A DNA stretch of 5,359 nt from an uncultured bacterium (GTDB taxonomy: Bacteria; Verrucomicrobiota; Kiritimatiellia; RFP12; UBA1067). The notes under the pieces were generated by a model that did no database searches, was not told the DNA's origin, and was given only the letters and a program-made list of their open reading frames with translations. The stretch spans positions 1 to 5,359 of the forward strand of contig CACZAK010000305.1 of assembly GCA_902779075.1 (NCBI GenBank). Reading direction: 5' to 3'. The position numbers and the translations under genes are program-made. Numbering within the stretch: position 1 is the first letter of the stretch; each line of letters opens with the position of its first letter. Below, piece after piece: positions 1 to 5,359 of this stretch.

Positions 1-756
1 CCGGCTCGACCGCTCGACACACTGGCGACGCTGACTAATTCACATCTCTCTGTTGATCTCGTCTTAAATGACTGTACGAATCTGATGGATGTCGCCATGC
101 TGGGGCGAGTCCCGTTGAAAAAGCTAACCTTGATCCGGTGTCCAATCCGTGAGATACGCGGACTGGAGAGCAGTTCGATTGAGTCGTTGATTGTTTCGGA
201 TTGTCCGCTATCATCCCTCGCGGACATCTGTCCGCTGCCTCGCCTCAAGAAGATGACTCTGGAATTGAAGGATAGGAAGGTTCCGACGAAAGAAGATCTT
301 CTTTCTCGCTGGGAGAAGTTGGACCTTTTCAGCTACTATGAACCGGATTCGGCAAGTCCTTATCCAGTAGTGATTCCACTGTTCTCCGAGACGGAGCGAT
401 TCCAGTCGGCGATTGCAGACGCGGACCGGGTCGTGATCCGCGACGGCGGGTTTGGATGCTGTGGGAAGCCGGAGCGCGACCCAGTTCTTCTCGTCCTGAC
501 AGACCCGAAGGAGATCGCCGATTTCAACGCGATGTTCAAGTTCGAGGACAAAGGCCAAAACGGCAGTTGCATGTGCTGCGGCGGCCATCCGGGCGTCGAC
601 TGGTGGAAGGGCGACGTGCTTGTTGCACGCACGGCGGTCCAGCATCTCCAGGGTTTGCGCTGGAAGGGGTTCTACGGCGACGCTAGTCTTGTGCCTGAAT
701 CGAGAAAGTTGCTTGGCGAGTGGTTCGCCGCCCGCAATATCAAGGTCTGTAAATGA
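1..756 (+). CDS. LRR protein with C-terminal CC/CxCC domain, 5'-truncated
   Basis: The frame is open from base 1 to the TGA at 754-756, with no stop before the first in-frame ATG (85) and no ribosome binding site in front of that ATG, so the gene begins outside the window; 251 codons are visible. The N-terminal half shows leucine-rich repeats of about 21-22 residues, for example LKKLTLIRCPIREIRGLE followed by IESLIVSDCPLSSLADI, an LxxLxLxxCxLxxL pattern. The C-terminal half (from about base 360) is a separate domain with a CC pair (codons at 457 and 460), a CMCC motif (568-579), then HPGVDWW and a LRWKGFYGD segment. The cysteines could bind a metal or form disulfides, but nothing proves either. 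I do not recognise a named family; related uncharacterised domains seem to occur in PVC bacteria, from memory only. LRRs suggest protein binding. The cellular location is unknown because the N-terminus is missing. The next gene has its own promoter. Confidence 0.8.
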   Translation, partial: PARPLDTLATLTNSHLSVDLVLNDCTNLMDVAMLGRVPLKKLTLIRCPIREIRGLESSSIESLIVSDCPLSSLADICPLPRLKKMTLELKDRKVPTKEDLLSRWEKLDLFSYYEPDSASPYPVVIPLFSETERFQSAIADADRVVIRDGGFGCCGKPERDPVLLVLTDPKEIADFNAMFKFEDKGQNGSCMCCGGHPGVDWWKGDVLVARTAVQHLQGLRWKGFYGDASLVPESRKLLGEWFAARNIKVCK

Positions 757-797
757 TCTGTTGCTGTGGCAGCGGCGATGTGCTGTGATAGATGCGC

Positions 798-814
798 TGT
801 GATATAATATCGGC
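798..814 (+). promoter_or_regulatory. Extended -10 promoter of the giant exported protein gene
   Basis: TGTG (798-801), one base, then a perfect TATAAT (803-808) followed by ATCGGC. This matches the extended -10 form (TRTGnTATAAT) of housekeeping sigma factors. No TTGACA-like hexamer lies 16-18 bases upstream. The predicted start of transcription, 7 bases after the -10, is A815. The same arrangement precedes queH and queF in this window, which strongly supports a real promoter. Here the transcript would have a 33-nt leader before the GTG start at 848. Confidence 0.8.
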
Positions 815-837
815 ATGGGGATGTTGCGAGAGGAGAC

Positions 838-843
838 AGGAGG
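838..843 (+). promoter_or_regulatory. Shine-Dalgarno AGGAGG that selects the GTG start at 848
   Basis: A perfect AGGAGG sits four bases before GTG 848, close to ideal spacing. It decides the start: the in-frame ATG at 815 has no ribosome binding site and coincides with the predicted transcription start. Starting at GTG also puts a classical signal peptide right at the N-terminus. Leaderless initiation at 815, adding 11 residues, cannot be excluded. Confidence 0.75.
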
Positions 844-847
844 ACTT

Positions 848-3800
848 GTGAAAGCGAAAGATGCAAAAGACCGCCTGCTGGTTGCCGTCGTCCTGCTTGC
901 GGCGATTGCGACTGCGGGGATGGATGCGTTAGGAATCACCGTGAGTGTGCAAAACAAGGCGCAGTTCCTTGGCGCCATCGCGGAGGCGTCGGATGGACGC
1001 GGACGGCTCAACCAGGATCTTGTCGTCGCATTTGCCGCGGATTGCGCTCCAATGGTTGTCGGCGAGACCGACATTTGGAATGCGTCCGAAAAGTGCCTCC
1101 TCGATTGCGGGGGACACAAGATTCGCCTGGACGCGGGCGGCTGCCCGAGCGGCACCGTGGTCTTCGGCGATCCCTACGGTGAACGGAGAGGCGACCGTCC
1201 GGTTGCGATCAAGGGATGCGGCAAGGGGTCTGTTTTCAAGAACCTGACCCTGATCAACCACGGGCGGGTGGAATTCGACAGCGTAGAGGACACGCTGGCA
1301 AAGGACTGCGATTTCATAAATTGCGGCACCATCGCAGGGTTGGAAGCGGGCGGCGCGATAAAAGGATGCGGAACCGTCGAGGGTTGTGGCTTCGACGGCT
1401 GCCGGGCGCGTTCAGGCGGCGCGCTGAGCGGCTGTGGATATGTCAGCGAATGTGTGTTCCTGAATTGCACTGCGTCCTACGGCGGCGCGATTGCTGGGGC
1501 GACCGATGTTTTCCGCTGCGAGTTCCACGGATGCAACGGCGGTTCTGTGGCTGCGAACAACGGCTTTGGCGGCGCGATCTACGGCGGGCGAGACATCGTC
1601 TCCTGTTTGTTCGTCGATTGCTTGGCAAGGCAGGGCGGCGCGATCATGGCTGACGGAAACGGGGACGGCTTCCACGCCAAGGTCGTGCATTGCACATTCA
1701 TACGCTGCCGTGGCGAATTAAACGAAGAGGCGGTGTGGGAGAGCGACGAGGGGTCGCCGGTCTTTATGCTTAATTGCCTCAGTTATGGATGTGGTCTCTG
1801 GCTTTGGCAGGACGGCGAGGAAGCGGACGAGAAATACAGCTGCTATAGGCTGGTTGGCACCGACTTCTTCCGTGACTACGCCAAGGGAGACTTCCATCCG
1901 AATCCCGCGTTGACGGAGGACTGGGAGGATCCGTGCGGGCTTATATTCGGCGATTGCGGCGAGGCGTTTTTCGCCTGCCGCGATCTCGATGGATACGGCT
2001 ACCAGCTGTCCTCGCCCTGGCCGGTCTGCCCGGGCTGCTATCGGTTTCGCGTGGATGAAGACTTGGGGGAGACGGTTCCGGCCGAAGCCACCCGTCCGTC
2101 CAAGTATGTCGTCGCAAAGCACAGGAAGAACGCCAATCCCGGACATTGGCGGACTCCGCCGAAAAAGTCGCGCGCGCCGATTTTGGATTTTGGCAATTCG
2201 GTGCGAAATCGTCCGCCCCAGGTTGCCAGCCACAAGATCGGGTCTGCGCTAATAGACCTGTCGAAGCTGCCCTGCACAATCACGCAGAACGAAATATTGC
2301 ACGAAGGCGATAATTTGCTGTCGTTCGTCTCGTCCTGGTATGAGAAGAACGAGAACCACACCCGGTTCTTCGAACTGTGCGGACCGCTCAAGATGCCGGA
2401 AGTCGGCGTCGACGCGGGGTATGGCTGTCCGGGAGAAATGCTGCCTTACGACGAAGACGAAGAACTAAAGGCGCTTGACGGCAAGTATGGTTTCCGCCCG
2501 GGTTGGTTTCGGCGCAAATACGTGCGGAGCGAAGACAAACTCCCTCCCAGTATCAGCAACATGGAGAGGTGGAAGTGCATTGCAGACAATTTGCCGAATG
2601 CAAGGCCTGCCGACCCTACAAATGTTGTCGAGAAGATTCCATTCCTGTTTTCGCCTGCTCCAGGCAATGGGAGATGCCCGCTCGTAGTCTATATTGCCGG
2701 CTGCGGCGAACAGGGAACCGACCTCAAGAAGATGTTCCGGCAGACAGGTGTCTTTGATGCGGTGTGCGAGCCGTCCTTCGCCGAGGGGCATCCTTGCCAT
2801 CTACTGGCGATTATGCCGCCTGCATTCGTGCGCGGGTGTTTTATCTCCTATCCCCACAGCTATAGTTTCTGCAGAGGCTGCTACGACGGCATTCCTTTCT
2901 ATTACAATTATAAAATCGGCACATTATTTCTTGTCCAGCTGTATGCGGATCTGATTCTTGCCATACAGCGCGAACTGGAGTCAAAGGGGATGTCAACGGT
3001 CGATCCGAACGCCATTGTCCTTGTCGGACTTGGGACTGGTTCTTCCGCAGCCGTCACGATGATGCGTGAATACCCTGGTCGCTATGCTGGCATCTGCGTT
3101 GTCGAGCCGTCGACAGCCTTCCAGCCCACGGTCAACAGATACCGCCCGGGACGCTGGTGGTATGCAATGAGCGAGGCATATCATGAAATCGACGACAAGG
3201 TCAACAAGATGGCGGAAGTCTACAGGAAGGCCGGCGCCGACTTGCGCCTGAGCTACTACCCGAACGGCGCAAATTGGTGGAACCGCCTGTACTCGTCGCC
3301 GGAATTCCACGGCTGGCTTGCGGAGTGCTTTGCCAAGGGGCCTCTCCACGGGGAGGAGCTGGTCGTTGCCCGCCCCGAGCCGTGCACCAACTTGCTGATG
3401 GCGAAGACGGGTCCAGACGAAGTTACCTACTACGGCACTGCCGACGAACGGCCTGAGGGCTTGCCTGAGGAAGTGGCGACCAATCGTGTCACGAATATCA
3501 ACGGGATTCGCTATTTGTATATCACTGGCAATGTCGGCGCGATTCCGCCCGAGGCGTTTGCGCATTCGGAGGACCTCGAGACTGTTCACTTCAAGTCATG
3601 CCCCGTCACCAACATCGCGGCAAGGGCCTTTGCGGATTCGCCAAAACTCAATCTCGTGGTCTTCGAGACGGCTGCTCCCCTGATCGCGTCAGACGCCTTT
3701 GACGGATGTGCGCCATCGCTCTGCGGCGCAACTGTTGGCATCCCCGTTACCGTCTCATACGGCATCACCAAGGGGTCGAACACGACTGTCTATGCTACGA

Positions 3801-4312
3801 AGAAAATTTCTCTCGATGCCCGTGCCCTGCCTGTCGACGGACTCTTCGACACCCATATATTCCTCTGCGAGAACGAAGTCAACCGTCGTCTGCATGTCGA
3901 GGGCGATTTTCTCTGGTCAGAAGAGGAGGAAGGGTCGAATGCCCTTATGTATCTTGGCGAAAGCCGCGATGTGTTTGTTCCCGCGACATTGGGCGGCCGT
4001 CCAGTCGTGGCGCTTGGGCGATGGCTTTTACATCATCGTGGTGGATTCGAATACGGAATCCTGGCGACACCCGCATCGGTGCGGAAGGTGAGCTTGTCTC
4101 CAGTCGTCCCGCATGTTCGGAAGCTTTTCGCAACCGGTGCGCTTCCATACGAAATTAGGTTTGCGCTCGCTCCGGACACGATTGTCTACGGAACGACTCC
4201 AGATGAGAAGACTGGACGCTTGGTCCCGTCGCCGTCCTGGAATGGCAAGGAAGTCGTCGTTCCGAAGGGCACGGATCCGCGGAGCTTTTTTGCCGCAATG
4301 GGCAACGAATGA
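848..4312 (+). CDS. Giant Cys-rich exported protein: beta-helix, degenerate hydrolase, BspA-type LRRs
   Basis: 1154 residues from GTG 848, chosen for its AGGAGG; ATG 815 would add 11. Residues 1-29 look like a signal peptide: Lys-rich start, LLVAVVLLAAIATAG core, possible cleavage after Ala-Leu-Gly. About 90-400 is a parallel beta-helix with five GGAI/GGAL coils (168, 190, 212, 241, 263) and recurring CxFxxC; it appears to end in DLDG...PGCYRF, resembling the usual DLDG...DIGAYE end of such domains. About 600-830 resembles alpha/beta-hydrolases of the predicted-peptidase/esterase type (PLVVYIAGCGEQGTD; nucleophile elbow GLGTG at 727-731; SSPEFHGWL), but Ser, His and probably Asp are replaced. 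About 885-960 holds LRR_5 repeats (AFAHSEDLETVHF, AFADSPKLNLVVF). Residues 400-600 match nothing I know. I count 45 cysteines. It is probably a surface or secreted binding protein; the ligand is unknown. It is monocistronic by appearance, with its own promoter. Confidence 0.88.
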   Translation: MKAKDAKDRLLVAVVLLAAIATAGMDALGITVSVQNKAQFLGAIAEASDGRGRLNQDLVVAFAADCAPMVVGETDIWNASEKCLLDCGGHKIRLDAGGCPSGTVVFGDPYGERRGDRPVAIKGCGKGSVFKNLTLINHGRVEFDSVEDTLAKDCDFINCGTIAGLEAGGAIKGCGTVEGCGFDGCRARSGGALSGCGYVSECVFLNCTASYGGAIAGATDVFRCEFHGCNGGSVAANNGFGGAIYGGRDIVSCLFVDCLARQGGAIMADGNGDGFHAKVVHCTFIRCRGELNEEAVWESDEGSPVFMLNCLSYGCGLWLWQDGEEADEKYSCYRLVGTDFFRDYAKGDFHPNPALTEDWEDPCGLIFGDCGEAFFACRDLDGYGYQLSSPWPVCPGCYRFRVDEDLGETVPAEATRPSKYVVAKHRKNANPGHWRTPPKKSRAPILDFGNSVRNRPPQVASHKIGSALIDLSKLPCTITQNEILHEGDNLLSFVSSWYEKNENHTRFFELCGPLKMPEVGVDAGYGCPGEMLPYDEDEELKALDGKYGFRPGWFRRKYVRSEDKLPPSISNMERWKCIADNLPNARPADPTNVVEKIPFLFSPAPGNGRCPLVVYIAGCGEQGTDLKKMFRQTGVFDAVCEPSFAEGHPCHLLAIMPPAFVRGCFISYPHSYSFCRGCYDGIPFYYNYKIGTLFLVQLYADLILAIQRELESKGMSTVDPNAIVLVGLGTGSSAAVTMMREYPGRYAGICVVEPSTAFQPTVNRYRPGRWWYAMSEAYHEIDDKVNKMAEVYRKAGADLRLSYYPNGANWWNRLYSSPEFHGWLAECFAKGPLHGEELVVARPEPCTNLLMAKTGPDEVTYYGTADERPEGLPEEVATNRVTNINGIRYLYITGNVGAIPPEAFAHSEDLETVHFKSCPVTNIAARAFADSPKLNLVVFETAAPLIASDAFDGCAPSLCGATVGIPVTVSYGITKGSNTTVYATKKISLDARALPVDGLFDTHIFLCENEVNRRLHVEGDFLWSEEEEGSNALMYLGESRDVFVPATLGGRPVVALGRWLLHHRGGFEYGILATPASVRKVSLSPVVPHVRKLFATGALPYEIRFALAPDTIVYGTTPDEKTGRLVPSPSWNGKEVVVPKGTDPRSFFAAMGNE
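1349..1717 (+). repeat. Five GGAI/GGAL beta-helix coils within the giant protein
   Basis: Coils start with GGAI, GGAL, GGAI, GGAI and GGAI at bases 1349, 1415, 1481, 1568 and 1634, at steps of 22, 22, 29 and 22 residues. The approximate pattern is GGAI-x-G-x3-V-x2-CxFxxC-x-A. The glycine pair and alanine use the same codons (GGC GGC GCG) each time. The layout resembles Chlamydia polymorphic membrane proteins (GGAI plus FxxN), but with cysteine where Asn is usual and a second cysteine before the Phe. An extra DCDFINC lies just before the first coil. Confidence 0.8.
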
Positions 4313-4358
4313 CCATTGCTGTCGTGACGGAAGCAAGAGTCTAATTGGGCAGATGGGT

Positions 4359-4375
4359 TGTGGTATAATATCGGC
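4359..4375 (+). promoter_or_regulatory. Extended -10 promoter of queH, predicted leaderless
   Basis: TGTG (4359-4362), G, TATAAT (4364-4369), then ATCGGC and ATG at 4376. The start of transcription predicted from the -10 is exactly A4376, so the mRNA would begin with the start codon. No -35 match is visible; CTAATT occupies the 17-base-spacing position. From TGTG onward, 35 of 39 bases match the copy at 798-836 by eye, including about 20 bases past the start point. Confidence 0.8.
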
Positions 4376-4948
4376 ATGGGAATGGTGCGAGAGGAAAATA
4401 AGGCGAGTGGAAAGCAGACGGTGCTCCATGTCTGCTGCGGGCCGTGCGCGAGCGCGTGCGTGCCGCGGCTGAAGGACGCGGGGCGGGAAGTGACTATGCT
4501 TTTCGCCAACTCCAACATCGACACCGCCGAGGAATTCGAGCATAGGCGCGCGGAGGCCGAACGTCTCGCAGCCCACGACGGCGTTGCGTTCGCGTCGCTC
4601 CCCTACGACCACGCCGACTGGCTCGAAAAGGTCGCAAAGGGCTTCGAGGACGCGCCGGAGAAGGGCGAGAGGTGCGCGAGGTGCTTTCGCTACAATCTCG
4701 GCAAGGCGGCGGAATGGGCGGCCGCGCACGGGTTCGACTCGTTCACCACCTCGCTCACCGTCTCGCCGCACAAGCCAAGCGAGATGGTGTTTGCCGCGGG
4801 GCGCGAGGTCGCGGAGAAGGGCGGCGCCGGCTTTCTTCCCGAGGACTTCAAGAAGCGCGAGGGCTTCAAGCTCTCCGTTGCGCGCGCTAAGGAACTCGGG
4901 CTCTACCGCCAGTCCTATTGCGGCTGCGAGTTTTCAAAAATGCCATGA
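4376..4948 (+). CDS. queH: Epoxyqueuosine reductase QueH
   Basis: 190 residues from ATG 4376. QueH is the non-homologous replacement for cobalamin-dependent QueG. It reduces epoxyqueuosine in tRNA (Asp, Asn, His, Tyr) to queuosine, the last step of the pathway, in the cytoplasm, with an iron-sulfur cluster. The family's cysteine signature is complete: LHVCCGPC (C20, C21, C24), ERCARCFRYNL (C100 and C103), TVSPHK (SPHK at 130-133) and, at the C-terminus, YCGC (C182, C184). Length is normal for single-domain QueH. The start is uncertain by a few codons: ATG 4376 fits leaderless initiation, ATG 4382 and GTG 4385 are alternatives, and no Shine-Dalgarno precedes any of them. A start upstream of 4376 would lie inside the promoter. 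queF, from the same pathway, follows 196 bases downstream with its own promoter. Confidence 0.95.
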   Translation: MGMVREENKASGKQTVLHVCCGPCASACVPRLKDAGREVTMLFANSNIDTAEEFEHRRAEAERLAAHDGVAFASLPYDHADWLEKVAKGFEDAPEKGERCARCFRYNLGKAAEWAAAHGFDSFTTSLTVSPHKPSEMVFAAGREVAEKGGAGFLPEDFKKREGFKLSVARAKELGLYRQSYCGCEFSKMP

Positions 4949-4956
4949 CGGCTGCA

Positions 4957-4984
4957 CGAGGAGGCGGCCGAAGGCTCCTCCTCG
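4957..4984 (+). other. GC-rich hairpin after queH, possible terminator without T-tract
   Basis: CGAGGAGG (4957-4964) pairs perfectly with CCTCCTCG (4977-4984), and inside it GCC-GAA-GGC (4967-4975) can add a small inner stem. It begins 9 bases after the queH stop, a suitable place for a transcription end or mRNA 3' stabiliser. No run of T follows, so it is not a standard intrinsic terminator. Part of it resembles the neighbouring 44-bp repeat and may be a decayed copy of it. Confidence 0.4.
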
Positions 4985-4994
4985 CGGAACCTCG

Positions 4995-5082
4995 GCGAAT
5001 ACGCCGTATCCGCTCGCTCGGACCTTCGCTCCGCCTCCGCGAATACGCCGTATCCGCTCGCTCGGACCTTCGCTCCGCCTCC
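4995..5082 (+). repeat. Perfect 44-bp tandem duplication between queH and queF
   Basis: Two identical 44-base units, 4995-5038 and 5039-5082, abut directly. Each contains the near-palindrome ATACGCCGTAT (4999-5009 and 5043-5053) and a CGCTC-rich second half. Looser similarity extends to both sides: GGCCGAAGGCTCC (4967-4979) resembles the unit's second half, and GCCAATCTCGCCGTGA (5085-5100) resembles its beginning. As 44 is not a multiple of three and no gene spans it, it is noncoding. It could be a dispersed intergenic repeat that has duplicated locally. Confidence 0.9.
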
Positions 5083-5126
5083 TCGCCAATCTCGCCGTGA
5101 TTTGATGGCGCACTACGCAGCCTTGC

Positions 5127-5144
5127 TGTGGTATAATATCGGGC
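5127..5144 (+). promoter_or_regulatory. Extended -10 promoter of queF, predicted leaderless
   Basis: TGTG (5127-5130), G, TATAAT (5132-5137), then ATCGGGC and ATG at 5145. It has one more G than the other two copies, so the predicted start point falls on C5144 or A5145. There is no -35 and no Shine-Dalgarno. Because the N-terminus of QueF is fixed by homology, this is the cleanest case for leaderless translation in the window. Confidence 0.8.
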
Positions 5145-5359
5145 ATGAGAAAAGACCTTGAGAAGCTCAACGCCCTCGGCCGCTCTGTCGCCGCGCCGAA
5201 GGACTACGATCCGGCCGTTCTCGATGCGTTTGAAAATCGCCACCCCGAGCGCGACTACTGGGTGACGTTCACCGCGCCCGAGTTCACGACTCTCTGCCCG
5301 AAGACCGGCCAGCCCGACTTCGCCACTCTCACGATCCGCTACATCCCTGCGAAGAAGCT
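5145..5359 (+). CDS. queF: NADPH-dependent 7-cyano-7-deazaguanine reductase QueF, 3'-truncated
   Basis: The first 71 residues are visible; the window edge cuts the gene. QueF reduces the nitrile of preQ0 to the aminomethyl group of preQ1 with two NADPH, in the cytoplasm, before tRNA-guanine transglycosylase inserts preQ1 into tRNA. The motif [20 protein letters not shown] (42-61) holds the thioimide-forming cysteine C51 and the proton-donor aspartate D58, seven apart as in Bacillus subtilis QueF. The N-terminus (DLEKLNALG, then RDYWVTF) fits the short, single-domain type I enzyme rather than the long E. coli type; the QueF motif E(S/V)KSLK would lie beyond the edge. No alternative start with a ribosome binding site exists nearby, so ATG 5145 is secure. 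queH lies just upstream. Confidence 0.95.
   Translation, partial: MRKDLEKLNALGRSVAAPKDYDPAVLDAFENRHPERDYWVTFTAPEFTTLCPKTGQPDFATLTIRYIPAKK

Noticed and set aside
85..756. Starting the first gene at ATG 85
   Set aside because: No ribosome binding site precedes it and LRR-like sequence (LVLNDCTNL) continues upstream in frame to the window edge.
211..1155. Long reverse-strand open frame (314 codons) across the first gene and start of the giant gene
   Set aside because: It overlaps two well-supported forward genes antisense, crosses their intergenic promoter, shows no domain, and has the Arg/Ser/Pro/His-rich composition of a shadow frame.
4316..4336. Inverted repeat TTGCT / AGCAA after the giant gene as a terminator
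   Set aside because: Only five clean base pairs with a mismatched inner part and no T-tract; too weak to call.
4358..4375. Possible TTG start at 4358 giving queH six more residues
   Set aside because: These codons are the extended -10 and TATAAT themselves, so they would not be in the transcript made from that promoter.
4028..4771. Reverse-strand open frame of 247 codons over the giant gene's end and queH
   Set aside because: It is antisense to queH, whose cysteine motifs are decisive; its Arg-rich content is typical of the complement of GC-rich coding DNA.
4995..5082. CRISPR-like repeat pair
   Set aside because: The two units abut with no spacer, and there are no cas genes.
4584..5105. 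Forward open frame overlapping queH and running into the repeat region
   Set aside because: Arg/Ser/Pro-rich shadow frame; the 44-bp repeat shifts phase between copies, so it encodes no consistent peptide repeat.

Overview
The window carries one truncated gene, one very large secreted-protein gene and two queuosine (tRNA modification) genes, all on the + strand and all ordered left to right. The large gene combines a Pmp-like GGAI parallel beta-helix with BspA-type leucine-rich repeats. Together with the moderately high GC content and the LRR/CxCC protein at the left edge, this suggests a host-associated or anaerobic bacterium of the PVC group (Kiritimatiellota, Lentisphaerota or Verrucomicrobiota-like). 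That assignment is inferred from protein style only.

Layout: (1) 1-756 is the 3' part of an LRR protein with a cysteine-bearing C-terminal domain. (2) 757-847 is a short intergenic region with an extended -10 promoter and a 33-nt leader ending in a strong Shine-Dalgarno and a GTG start. (3) 848-4312 encodes a predicted exported protein of 1154 residues: signal peptide, cysteine-rich beta-helix with five GGAI/GGAL coils, a linker of unknown nature, an alpha/beta-hydrolase domain whose catalytic residues look lost, LRR_5 repeats and a C-terminal region. (4) 4313-4375 is a promoter region. (5) 4376-4948 is queH (epoxyqueuosine reductase). (6) 4949-5144 is intergenic, with a GC-rich hairpin, a perfect 44-bp tandem duplication and a third promoter. 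(7) 5145-5359 is the start of queF (preQ0 reductase), cut by the window edge.

queF and queH act in one pathway: QueF makes preQ1 before it is inserted into tRNA, and QueH reduces epoxyqueuosine to queuosine at the end. The other two genes have no visible link to it.

The most notable regulatory signal is a nearly invariant promoter, TGTGnTATAATATCGG(G)CATG, in front of all three complete gene starts. It has no recognisable -35, and its predicted transcription start falls on or within one base of the A of the ATG. This predicts leaderless mRNAs for queH and queF. The copies before the giant gene and queH also share about 20 bases beyond the start point. The most notable protein signal is the beta-helix / apparently dead hydrolase / LRR fusion.
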